Shown: positions 1 through 5,707 of the stretch, piece by piece
Position numbering within the stretch: position 1 is the stretch's first letter
Layout: every line of letters starts with the position of its first letter
The notes under the pieces: generated by a model
Told to the model about the DNA's origin: nothing
The model's database searches: none
Seen by the model: the letters and a program-made list of their open reading frames with translations, nothing else
Program-made: the position numbers and the translations under genes
Source: Chloroflexia bacterium
Lineage (GTDB): Bacteria; Chloroflexota; Chloroflexia; Thermomicrobiales; JALYUS01
Assembly: GCA_025924435.1 (NCBI GenBank)
Contig: JAICIL010000271.1
Location: forward strand, 1 to 6,277
DNA length: 6,277 nucleotides
Direction of reading: 5' to 3'

Positions 1-63
1 CCGTCCCCCGATACCAGCGCGGCGCCGATGCCGACCCAATCGCATTCATGAGGTGCAATTCAT
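1..63. other. Left edge, no assignable gene
   Basis: No gene can be called with confidence here. On the plus strand the first frame is open from the edge to a TGA at 49-51, so it could be the last 16 codons of a gene entering from the left, ending in residues PTQSHS. On the minus strand an ATG at 48-46 opens a frame running off the edge (MNAIGSASAP), but no convincing ribosome binding site precedes it. If the plus-strand reading is right, that gene and hisS converge on the inverted repeat that follows. The stretch is too short to choose between these options. Confidence 0.3.
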
Positions 64-166
64 TGAACCGCCAAGACGCCAAGAACGCCAAGAAATAAGA
101 GAGCAGAAAAAGAAGCGGTTGTCTTTTCTCTTCTCCTCTTGGCGTTCTTGGCGTCTTGGCGGTTCA
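64..166. repeat. Large inverted-repeat element (perfect 30-bp arms)
   Basis: The arm at 64-93 is the exact reverse complement of the arm at 137-166, with a 43-base purine/pyrimidine-skewed centre at 94-136. Each arm is itself built from a short unit, CGCCAAGA or CGCCAAGAA, repeated about three times. The centre continues the symmetry imperfectly: AAGAGA and AGAAAA runs at 97-111 face TCTTTTCTCTT at 122-132, so the whole element could fold into one long hairpin. It begins 7 bp beyond the hisS stop codon, so it would be transcribed as the 3' end of the hisS mRNA. No U-tract follows the stem in either direction, so it is not a classical intrinsic terminator. It resembles dispersed palindromic intergenic repeats with CGCCAAG cores that I recall from several bacterial phyla. 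Copy number elsewhere cannot be seen here. Confidence 0.93.
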
Positions 167-173
167 TAATCCC

Positions 174-1511
174 CTACCCGTTCAGGAGGCGGTGGAGGGT
201 GGGGGGGAGATCGGCGCGGGGGACTTGGCGCTGCTCGCGGGTGGCGAGTGTGCGGATGGTGACGGCGCCCGCCGCCCGCTCGTCGGAACCGGCGATCAGG
301 GCGTACGGGATGCCCTTGCGCTCCGCGTACTTGAACTGGTCGAGGAGGCTCCGCTTCGGGTCGAGCGTCACCTCGGTGTGGACGCCCGCCGCGCGCAGAT
401 CGGTCGCCAGCGCGAGCGACGGGAGCGGGTCGTCGTTCGGGAGGATGGCCACCAGTGCCTGCGTGACGCTCTCCGTCGCGCCCGCCATGCCCCGCTCTTC
501 CATCACGACGAGCAGCCGTTCGAGGCCGACGGAGATGCCGGTCGCGGGGAGGTCGCGCCCGCCGAGCGCGCCGATCAGCGTGTCGTAGCGGCCCCCGCCG
601 CCGAGCGAGCCGACGCCGCCCTCCGGCACGTACGTCTCGTAGACCGGGCCGGTGTAGTAGTCCAGCCCGCGGGCGAGCGCGGGGAAAAAGACCGCCTTCC
701 CCTCCGGCACGCCGAGCGCGGCGGCGTACGCGAAGAGGCGCGCGAGGTCGTCCAATGCCGCTGTTGCCGCAGGGATGTCCGCGAGCAACGTGTTCAGTTT
801 CGCCAGCACGGCATCGTTCGCTCCGGTGATGCCGACGAGTTCGAGCACGCGCTCCGCCGCTTTTTCCGGGATGCCGTGCGCCGTCATCTCATCCTTGACG
901 CCATCGGGGCCGATCTTGTCCAGTTTGTCTATCGCGCGGATCAGCGTCACCGCGTCCCGTTCGGGCAGGCCCGCGTACGGCGCGAGGGCGGCGAGGACGG
1001 CGCGGTGGTTGACGCGGATCGCGTAATCCCTGAAGCCGCACCCGGCGAGCGCGGCGTTGTAGATCGCCACGCCCTCGGCGTCCGCGATCACGCTTTTGGT
1101 GCCGACGACATCGGCGTCGCACTGCCAGAACTCGCGGAAGCGCCCCTTCTGCGGCCGGTCCGCGCGCCAGACGGGGCCCATGTGGTACCGCTTGAAGGGG
1201 AGGACGAGATCGTTCGCGTGCATCGCCACGACGCGGGCGAGCGGGATCGTCAGGTCGTAGCGCATGCCGACCGCGCGCCCGCCGTGGTCGGTGAAGCGAT
1301 AGAGCAGTTTCTCGTCCTGCCCGATCTTCCCCTGCAGCACCTCGATCGCTTCGAGCGTCGGCGTGTCGAGCGGCTCGTAGCCGTATTGCTCGAAGATGTC
1401 GCGCAGGAGCGCCGTCACCTGCTGCCGCACGCGCATCTGCGCGGGCAGGAAATCCCGGAACCCGCTCAAGACGCGGGGGTTGGGCCTTTTCTGGGGCTGT
1501 TCATCGCTCAT
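174..1511 (-). CDS. hisS: Histidyl-tRNA synthetase
   Basis: This is a cytoplasmic class II aminoacyl-tRNA synthetase that charges tRNA-His with histidine using ATP. The product is 445 residues, close to the usual bacterial length. It shows the N-terminal GFRDFLP (17-23), class II motif 2 at about 113-134 with WRADRPQKGRFREF, the histidine-binding RGLDYYTG (281-288, with the catalytic-type Arg281), the glycine-rich GGGGRYD (304-310) and motif 3 GISVGLERL (325-333). The C-terminal anticodon-binding domain occupies about 348-445 (QFKYAERKGIPYALIAG). The ATG at 1511 is the first in-frame start, because a TAG lies three codons upstream. Its ribosome binding site is weak, which would fit translation as the second gene of a transcript from the transporter 64 bp upstream. 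Motif 2 has the REFWQCDAD form rather than the RQF form of E. coli. The gene is complete and ends in TAG. Confidence 0.98.
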   Translation of the reverse strand: MSDEQPQKRPNPRVLSGFRDFLPAQMRVRQQVTALLRDIFEQYGYEPLDTPTLEAIEVLQGKIGQDEKLLYRFTDHGGRAVGMRYDLTIPLARVVAMHANDLVLPFKRYHMGPVWRADRPQKGRFREFWQCDADVVGTKSVIADAEGVAIYNAALAGCGFRDYAIRVNHRAVLAALAPYAGLPERDAVTLIRAIDKLDKIGPDGVKDEMTAHGIPEKAAERVLELVGITGANDAVLAKLNTLLADIPAATAALDDLARLFAYAAALGVPEGKAVFFPALARGLDYYTGPVYETYVPEGGVGSLGGGGRYDTLIGALGGRDLPATGISVGLERLLVVMEERGMAGATESVTQALVAILPNDDPLPSLALATDLRAAGVHTEVTLDPKRSLLDQFKYAERKGIPYALIAGSDERAAGAVTIRTLATREQRQVPRADLPPTLHRLLNG

Positions 1512-1532
1512 CGTTGTCGCCTATCTGTGGAA

Positions 1533-1550
1533 GGCGCATTGCCATACGCC
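1533..1550. repeat. Imperfect palindrome in the MFS-hisS gap
   Basis: GGCGCAT (1533-1539) and ATACGCC (1544-1550) form a stem with one mismatch around a TGCC loop. It lies in the transcribed gap just upstream of hisS. On the minus strand it reads GGGGCGTATGGCAATGCGCC, which looks like a diverged member of the short GGGGCGTAT-type palindromic repeats seen between genes in several bacteria. No function can be assigned. A hairpin this close to hisS could affect mRNA processing. Confidence 0.5.
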
Positions 1551-1553
1551 CCT

Positions 1554-1595
1554 ACCACTCGTTCCTCGCTACTTGCTACTTGCTGCTCGTTACCG
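1554..1595. repeat. Degenerate heptanucleotide tandem repeat
   Basis: Six consecutive 7-base units can be read: ACCACTC, GTTCCTC, GCTACTT, GCTACTT, GCTGCTC and GTTACCG. Two are identical and the rest are diverged. On the minus strand the core unit is AAGTAGC. The array overlaps the 3' end of the transporter gene, encoding its last residues (VTSSK) and supplying its TAG stop. It is short and partly decayed, so the boundaries are approximate. Confidence 0.6.
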
Positions 1596-2796
1596 GTATG
1601 GGATGGCTGGCGGCCTTGATCGCCTCGGTGCGGTCGCGCAGGTACTCCTCGGACGGCAGGAAGAAGGCGACGGCGATGGTGACGAGGACGATCACCGCCT
1701 GGAAGCGCATCGCCGCCGGAATGCCGAAGGCGTCCGACAGCGCGCCCATCACCGGGACGCCGATCGCGCCGGTGACGAAGCCGAGGCCGAGGATCAGGCC
1801 GGAGGCCATCCCCGCGCGCCCCGCCATCAGTTGCTGCGCCATCACGAGCATCAGGGGGCCGGTCGAGGCCGCGAGGAAGCCGACGAGCGCGCCGGTCAGG
1901 AAGCCGATCGGGCCGGTGAACTGCGCGAAGAGGATGACGACCGGCACCGTGAGGATCAGCGCGCCGACGATCACCGCGCGCCGCCCGTAGCGATCCGCCA
2001 GCGTGCCGGAGCCGATGGTGCCGAGCGCGCTGGCGACGACGACCGTCGTGGCGAGCGGGCCGTAGAAGGTCGCGCCGTAGCCGAGCGACTTGTACCACGT
2101 CGGGATGAACGCCTCGATGCCGATCACCGTCCACGAACGCGAGGCCATCACGCCGATGATCGCGAGCTTCGGCACGAGCGGGATCGGCGCGTGCGTGACC
2201 ACCACGCCGGTCTTCCGCTCCGGGCGGCGAATGGCGATCTTGCGCATCTCGAACAAGAGCCAGATCGCGCTGAAGATGCCGGGGAAGATCATCGCCGCGG
2301 TGCCGTGGATGCCGAAGAGCGTGAAGATCACCGCGCCGATGATCGGGCCGAGCGCGACGCCCATCGTGCCGCCCGTCACGTAGACGGACATCGCGGTATT
2401 CCGCTGCTTTTCGGGGATGACGGCGTTCGCGTTGAGCGCGCCGAGCGGGTGGTAGCAGCCGGAGCCGATCCCCGCCGCCGCCGCGAGGACGAGCAGCACC
2501 GGGAAGGAGGGCGCGAAGCCGATGGTGGCGAACATCACCGCCGTCCAGATCAGCGCAAGGCCGATGAAGCGCGTGCCGTAGCGGTCGGCGATCCAGCCGA
2601 AGAAGGGCTGCGAAATGGACGCCATGCCGCTGTAGGCGAGCGAGACGAGGCCGACCGTCTTGAGGTCGAGGGTGAAGCGGTCGGTGAGCAGCGGATAGAG
2701 GACGGGCAGCAGCCCGACGTACATGTCCACCGTGAAGTGGCCGGACATCAGCGTGAGGAGTGGGCGGTTGCGGAGCACACTGGTCTGCGCGGCCAT
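1576..2796 (-). CDS. MFS transporter, fosmidomycin-resistance (Fsr) type
   Basis: This 406-residue inner-membrane protein has the 12-helix pattern of the major facilitator superfamily, with a cytoplasmic middle loop at about 185-208 (RKIAIRRPERK). The signature loop after TM2 is GWIADRYGTRFIG (67-79). It recurs after TM8 as GTLADRYGRRAVIVG (264-278), as expected from the internal duplication. GIGSGCYHPLGA (109-120) and MAGRAGMASGLILGLGF (324-340) match the Fsr-like branch, whose members are proton-driven drug or metabolite exporters. The substrate here is unknown, and fosmidomycin export should not be assumed. The ATG at 2796 follows GGGGGAA at a 6-base spacing. hisS follows on the same strand after 64 bp, so the two may be cotranscribed. 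The divergent TetR gene is 430 bp away and might regulate it. No convincing promoter was found upstream by eye. Confidence 0.93.
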   Translation of the reverse strand: MAAQTSVLRNRPLLTLMSGHFTVDMYVGLLPVLYPLLTDRFTLDLKTVGLVSLAYSGMASISQPFFGWIADRYGTRFIGLALIWTAVMFATIGFAPSFPVLLVLAAAAGIGSGCYHPLGALNANAVIPEKQRNTAMSVYVTGGTMGVALGPIIGAVIFTLFGIHGTAAMIFPGIFSAIWLLFEMRKIAIRRPERKTGVVVTHAPIPLVPKLAIIGVMASRSWTVIGIEAFIPTWYKSLGYGATFYGPLATTVVVASALGTIGSGTLADRYGRRAVIVGALILTVPVVILFAQFTGPIGFLTGALVGFLAASTGPLMLVMAQQLMAGRAGMASGLILGLGFVTGAIGVPVMGALSDAFGIPAAMRFQAVIVLVTIAVAFFLPSEEYLRDRTEAIKAASHPIPVTSSK

Positions 2797-3130
2797 CTCA
2801 AGTTCCCCCGGTCACAGTTCCCCATCGCGCCGCCTCTCCCGGCGCGGCGGCCATTGTCGCATGGGTATCGGGCATGGGCAAGCCGCTTTTCGCCTGTCTG
2901 GAAGAGGTGGCGGAGGGAAGGTGTACATGGACAAGATGAAGAATGCTCGCGATCATCGGCGCAGTATCCAGGATTCAGGTTCCGCAAACCGCCGTTCTTC
3001 GTCTAACCTCCCTGCATGGTGAAAAAGCCAGCAGCGGCACATACTACATTGGCAGTCCGTAGCCTCACGGTCGGCGTGACCTGTCCCGCGATGAGCCTCT
3101 GCCTCCCTTTCGCATATCGGCGCGCAGGTC

Positions 3131-3159
3131 TTGACACGGCCGCGATCGCACCGTAAGAT
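3131..3159 (+). promoter_or_regulatory. Sigma70-type promoter of the TetR-cupin operon
   Basis: A perfect -35 box TTGACA (3131-3136) and a -10 box TAAGAT (3154-3159, 4 of 6 consensus bases) are separated by the optimal 17 bases. Transcription would start at about 3166, giving a leader of about 60 bases before the GTG at 3227. Confidence 0.72.
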
Positions 3160-3167
3160 GGTCGCAT

Positions 3168-3211
3168 CAACATTAGTTGGCGATACCAACCATAGGTGAT
3201 CGGGCCAACCA
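3168..3211. promoter_or_regulatory. Candidate TetR operator cluster (GTTGG-N5-CCAAC)
   Basis: A 15-bp dyad, GTTGG CGATA CCAAC, covers 3176-3190. The same half-site core recurs as CAAC at 3168-3171 and as CCAACCA at both 3186-3192 and 3205-3211. The cluster starts at about +1 of the predicted promoter and ends ahead of the ribosome binding site. That is where an autorepressing TetR dimer would block transcription. Binding by the adjacent regulator is inferred from position only. Confidence 0.55.
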
Positions 3212-3226
3212 CCTGAGGAGGATACC

Positions 3227-3940
3227 GTGGACAGCGCGGTCCCGACCGTCGCCCCGCTCCCGCCCGCCAAGGAGCGCCGCCGCCGCTACCGCCAGGAGAT
3301 GGTGGACGCCATCCTCGCCGCGGCGCGGGCGGTGATGCGGGAGCAGGGCGTCGCGGCGCTCAACCTCAATGAGGTCGCCCGCCGCCTGGGGGTCAGCGGC
3401 CAGGCGCTCGCCAAATACTTCCCGAACAAGGCGGCGCTCTACGACGCCCTCTTCCTGACGGGCCATCGCCTCTTCCGCGAGGCCGACGAGGAGGTCTGGC
3501 ACACGACCGCGCCCGACTGGGACCGCATTCGCAGCTGGTTCGAGCGACGCTTCGCCCTCGCCTGCGCGCATCCCGATCTGTACACCCTGATCTGGGGCGG
3601 CGGCGTGCCCGGCTTCGCCCCCTCGGAGGCGAGCCAGGAAGACATCCGTCTGATGCTGGCCGGGGTGCGACAGGGGATCGGTGCGGTGATCGCGGCGGGC
3701 AACCTGGACGCCGGGCTGCCGCCCGAGCGCGTGGTGGACGTCCTGATGGCGGTGCGCCACGGCGTGATCGCCGAGTACCTCGGCAAGCGCGAGCTGCTGC
3801 CGCCCGGATCGGACCGCTTCCTCGATCTAGTACCCGACGTGGTCGCCACCCTGGAACGCGCATGGGCGCCGCGGCGGCGCTCGCGACGCACCATCGCCAC
3901 GCCCGCGGCGACGGGTGGGGAAGGAGGGGGAGCTGCGTAG
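3227..3940 (+). CDS. TetR/AcrR-family regulator (upstream module)
   Basis: This 237-residue cytoplasmic DNA-binding protein has the N-terminal TetR helix-turn-helix at about 26-72. The recognition part is LNLNEVARRLGVSGQALAKYFPNKAALYDAL. The C-terminal ligand/dimer domain carries the HPDLYTLIWGG segment (115-125), which resembles the TetR C-terminal domains called WHG. The start is GTG, chosen because GAGGAGG sits 5 bases ahead of it. The first 19 residues and the basic, Ala/Gly-rich end (about 215-237) are extra to the fold and probably disordered. The cupin start lies 61 bp after the stop on the same strand, so the two are likely one operon under the promoter at 3131-3159. It probably represses its own transcript until a small ligand binds. 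The ligand is unknown. Confidence 0.92.
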   Translation: MDSAVPTVAPLPPAKERRRRYRQEMVDAILAAARAVMREQGVAALNLNEVARRLGVSGQALAKYFPNKAALYDALFLTGHRLFREADEEVWHTTAPDWDRIRSWFERRFALACAHPDLYTLIWGGGVPGFAPSEASQEDIRLMLAGVRQGIGAVIAAGNLDAGLPPERVVDVLMAVRHGVIAEYLGKRELLPPGSDRFLDLVPDVVATLERAWAPRRRSRRTIATPAATGGEGGGAA

Positions 3941-3987
3941 CCGTAGCCGAGGGATCAAGGGAGACTCTGGGATGAGCACATACCTGG

Positions 3988-3993
3988 AAGGAG
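3988..3993 (+). promoter_or_regulatory. Ribosome binding site deciding the first cupin start
   Basis: AAGGAG lies 8 bases before the ATG at 4002. A competing in-frame ATG at 3972 has AAGGGAG (3957-3963), also at an 8-base spacing. The 4002 start is preferred because it gives an N-terminus exactly as long as that of the second cupin: in both, the shared TFK falls at residues 28-30. Confidence 0.65.
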
Positions 3994-4001
3994 CAGCGAC
4001 G

Positions 4002-4493
4002 ATGGCCGTGACCGAGCAGCGAGGGATCACGCTTTTGCACCCGGGTGAGGGGGAGGCCCTGTGGGTCCTCGGTGACCAGGTGACCTTCAAGGCGGACGGC
4101 GGGCGCGACGGGATGACGCTCTTCGTCAGCACCATTCCGCCGGGGGGCGGGCCCCCACCACACGTCCACCATCAGCAGGAGGAGGCGCACTACGTCATCT
4201 CGGGCACCTTCTCCTTCCTGAATGGTGACGAGTGGATCGAGGCGCCCGCAGGCTCGTTTCTGTGGATCCCGCGCGGGGTGGTGCATACCTTCCGCAACGC
4301 GGGATCGGAGACGGGGCAGCTCTTCTCGACGAACAACCTGCCCGGCTCGCACGAGCGCTGGTTCCGGCACGTCGGGGTGCCGATCGCGGATCCGGCGACA
4401 TTCCAGCCAACGACGGAAAAACCGGACTTGGCGGACGTGCTGGCGAGCGCGGCGCGCGAGGACATCCACATCATGCGGCCAGCGCATCCGTAA
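4002..4493 (+). CDS. Single-domain cupin protein (first copy)
   Basis: This is a small soluble beta-barrel protein of 163 residues. Cupin motif 1 is complete: Gly48, His54, His56, Glu61 and Gly68 (GGGPPPHVHHQQEEAHYVISG). Motif 2 is fully canonical: Gly84, Pro90, Gly92, His95 and Asn99 (PRGVVHTFRN). The three histidines and the glutamate should bind one divalent metal. Relatives are often annotated as quercetin-dioxygenase-like or generic cupins and include oxygenases, isomerases and plain binding proteins, so no reaction can be assigned. The C-terminal tail (about 112-163) is helical in character. The gene follows the TetR gene as its likely operon partner and is probably controlled by it. 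A start at 3972 would add 10 residues (MSTYLEGAAT). It converges on the next TetR gene with a 49-bp gap. Confidence 0.9.
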   Translation: MAVTEQRGITLLHPGEGEALWVLGDQVTFKADGGRDGMTLFVSTIPPGGGPPPHVHHQQEEAHYVISGTFSFLNGDEWIEAPAGSFLWIPRGVVHTFRNAGSETGQLFSTNNLPGSHERWFRHVGVPIADPATFQPTTEKPDLADVLASAAREDIHIMRPAHP

Positions 4494-4501
4494 TGCCCGG
4501 G

Positions 4502-4521
4502 ACCGCCGCGCCGGTGGCGGT
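4502..4521. terminator. Possible hairpin between convergent genes
   Basis: ACCGCCGC (4502-4509) can pair with GTGGCGGT (4514-4521) through 8 base pairs, one of them G-U, around a GCCG loop. GACCGCC (4501-4507) can instead pair with GGCGGTC (4538-4544). It lies in the 49-bp gap between the cupin and the convergent TetR gene, where a bidirectional stop signal is expected. No U-run follows, so intrinsic termination is doubtful. Confidence 0.35.
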
Positions 4522-4542
4522 GGTGAAGCGCGGGATCGGCGG

Positions 4543-5175
4543 TCATAGTCGCCCCTCATGTTCCGCGCTCGCGACGAGCGACGCACCCACCCAGCGCAGG
4601 ATCTCGAGCGCCTCATCGGGACCCAGGCCGCACACGTCTTCGAGGACGATCAGCGCCTCGATCCCCACCGCCAGGCAGAGCCCCAGGCGTAGCCGCCGGT
4701 AGGCATCCTCGGAGAGCCGCGGGGCGAGCGGGGCGAGCGCCGCATCGATCATCTCCAAGCGGCGACCCTCGCGCACGGGGGGGGCGTCTTCCCCGCTCCG
4801 CCCCGCCTGCGCGAGCCACTGCTCTTGGGTCGCGCGGATCATCGTGCGGAAGAGCGCCTCATCGGCCACGACCATCCGGTGCATCGCCGCGCAGATCGCG
4901 GCGAAGCGCGCCGTCGCGTCGTCCGCGGGCAGGTCGCGCAGGATCGCCGCCGGGTCGGGGTGGCCCTCCTCCAGCGCCGCCTCGGTCAGCAGCGCCTGCT
5001 GCGTGGGGAAATAGCGGTAGGCCGTCGCCTTGGAGATGAGCGCCGCGGCCGCCGCCTCCGCCACCGTCGGCTGCCGCCCCTCGCGCAGGAGGCGGACCGC
5101 CGCCTCGATGAGCGCGCGGCGGGTGCGGCGCTTCTGGTTTATGCGACCATAATCTTGACATGAGACTGAAGTCAT
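4543..5175 (-). CDS. TetR/AcrR-family regulator (downstream module)
   Basis: This is a 210-residue transcriptional regulator. The helix-turn-helix domain spans about 15-62, with PTVAEAAAAALISKATAYRYFPTQQALL containing the typical YRYFP turn. The rest is an all-helical ligand and dimer domain with no close family signature I recognise. The frame is open far upstream, but the start is set at 5175 because AAGGAG precedes that ATG by 6 bases and the helix-turn-helix begins soon after. The upstream extension would run through the oppositely oriented SnoaL gene. It is divergent from the SnoaL-cupin pair with 48 bp between start codons, and the candidate operator overlaps its first codons. The classic TetR arrangement predicts that it represses both transcripts until its ligand binds. 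The two regulators in this window are only generically similar. Confidence 0.92.
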   Translation of the reverse strand: MTSVSCQDYGRINQKRRTRRALIEAAVRLLREGRQPTVAEAAAAALISKATAYRYFPTQQALLTEAALEEGHPDPAAILRDLPADDATARFAAICAAMHRMVVADEALFRTMIRATQEQWLAQAGRSGEDAPPVREGRRLEMIDAALAPLAPRLSEDAYRRLRLGLCLAVGIEALIVLEDVCGLGPDEALEILRWVGASLVASAEHEGRL

Positions 5176-5183
5176 GTTACGCT
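5155..5183 (+). promoter_or_regulatory. Promoter of the SnoaL-cupin operon
   Basis: A perfect TTGACA (5155-5160) is followed after 17 bases by TACGCT (5178-5183), a weak -10 box with 3 of 6 consensus bases. The spacing is ideal. Transcription would start at about 5190, leaving a short leader before GGAGG (5213-5217) and the ATG at 5224. The whole -35 region lies within the first codons of the divergent TetR gene. Confidence 0.6.
5158..5177. promoter_or_regulatory. Candidate operator, ACATGA-N8-TCATGT dyad
   Basis: Perfect 6-bp arms, ACATGA (5158-5163) and TCATGT (5172-5177), make a 20-bp dyad. A second, offset palindrome, GACT-GA-AGTC, lies at 5164-5173. Together they fill the space between the -35 and -10 boxes of the SnoaL-cupin promoter and cover the TetR start codon. 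A bound TetR dimer there would exclude RNA polymerase in the plus direction and block early elongation in the minus direction. The size and placement fit TetR-family operators. Binding itself is inferred. Confidence 0.65.
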
Positions 5184-5198
5184 CCTTCTGTCTCAAGG

Positions 5199-5207
5199 AT
5201 TCTACCA
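5199..5207 (-). promoter_or_regulatory. Extended -10 promoter of the downstream TetR gene
   Basis: On the minus strand TGGTAGAAT matches the extended -10 pattern TGnTATAAT with one difference. No good -35 box lies 16-18 bases further upstream, which extended -10 promoters can tolerate. Transcription would start at about 5192, only a few bases ahead of the AAGGAG ribosome binding site at 5187-5182. Confidence 0.45.
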
Positions 5208-5223
5208 CAACCGGAGGTGTCCG

Positions 5224-5637
5224 ATGGCAACCGACGCACTGCAGTCCCCCGGCTCCGCGCTCGCACGCACGGCCGTCGTCCGCGAGATGGCTGCCGCGAT
5301 CGACCGGCACGACCTCGCGGCGCTCGCCGCCCACCCTGGCCTCCACGAGTTGGTGGAGCACATCCCCATGCTCCTCTCCGCCTTCCCCGACCTCGCGCAC
5401 ACCGTCGAGGAGCAGACGGTCTCCGGGGATCTCGTCACGACGCGCGCCACGATCCGCGGCACGCACCGCGGTCCGCTGCTGGGCGCGGCGCCGACGGGCA
5501 GGCGCATCGAGGCGATGGTGCTGATGCTGGACACGGTGGCGGACGGGAAGATCGTCCTGCACTACGCGCTGCCCGACTGGCTGGCGATCCTCGGCCCGAC
5601 CGGCGCGATCCCGGCGCTCGCCCCGACCGGCACCTGA
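5224..5637 (+). CDS. SnoaL-like protein (NTF2 fold, ester-cyclase type)
   Basis: This 137-residue soluble protein belongs to the SnoaL-like group of the NTF2 superfamily. It shows the usual order of an N-terminal helical part (about 15-52), FPDLAHTVEEQTVSGDLVTTR (54-74), the hallmark TIRGTHRGPLLGAAPTGRRIE (76-96) and the late strand VADGKIVLHY (105-114). Known members include polyketide cyclases that close aromatic rings, but most homologues outside antibiotic clusters have no proven reaction. The start is supported by GGAGGTG at 5213-5219. It is the first gene after the TetR-controlled promoter, and a cupin follows after 103 bp on the same strand. The family order is confident, but the biochemical role is not. 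The TetR neighbour suggests induction by a small compound. Confidence 0.87.
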   Translation: MATDALQSPGSALARTAVVREMAAAIDRHDLAALAAHPGLHELVEHIPMLLSAFPDLAHTVEEQTVSGDLVTTRATIRGTHRGPLLGAAPTGRRIEAMVLMLDTVADGKIVLHYALPDWLAILGPTGAIPALAPTGT

Positions 5638-5692
5638 GCACGACCGCGGCGGCCACGCGATGCTGCGCGGACCGCACACATCGGGTGCCGTC

Positions 5693-5707
5693 GCTCTCCC
5701 GGAGAGC
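5693..5707. promoter_or_regulatory. Short perfect palindrome ahead of the second cupin
   Basis: GCTCTCC and GGAGAGC (7-bp arms around a single C) make a 15-bp palindrome in the 103-bp gap between the SnoaL gene and the cupin, 33 bases before the cupin start. In RNA it could form a 6-bp stem with a CCG loop. It could be an RNA hairpin that sets the ratio of the two products, or a further protein-binding site. No U-run follows. Confidence 0.4.

Larger units (their letters stand above)
2797..3226. other. 430-bp intergenic region between divergent MFS and TetR genes
   Basis: No credible gene lies here. The open frames on both strands lack good ribosome binding sites and have coding-atypical composition. 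The first half should hold the transporter promoter, but I see no good -35/-10 pair on the minus strand. A small dyad, TCACG-N5-CGTGA, lies at 3065-3079. Local GC drops at about 2930-3060 compared with the flanking genes. The last 100 bases carry the TetR promoter and operator-like sites, listed separately. Confidence 0.7.

Noticed and set aside
64..166. CRISPR array
   Set aside because: The CGCCAAG units are 8-9 bases long, directly abutting and arranged as two inverted arms, without spacers.
183..225. G-rich run that might form a quadruplex
   Set aside because: It lies within the 3' coding end of hisS and is explained by GC-rich codons. The tracts are irregular.
156..1619. Long plus-strand open frame of 487 codons opposite hisS
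   Set aside because: It is antisense to a clear histidyl-tRNA synthetase. It is Arg/Asp/Glu/Ala-rich, as expected from a GC-rich shadow frame, and has no family signature.
1396..3006. 536-codon plus-strand open frame opposite the transporter
   Set aside because: It is a low-complexity Arg/Glu/Asp/His-rich product that is antisense to a well-supported 12-TM transporter.
3003..3212. 69-codon minus-strand ORF in the intergenic region
   Set aside because: It overlaps the TetR promoter and operator and shows no recognisable domain or convincing ribosome binding site.
3393..4616. 407-codon minus-strand frame opposite the first TetR and cupin
   Set aside because: It is an Arg/Pro/Ser-rich shadow of two genes with clear motifs and ribosome binding sites.
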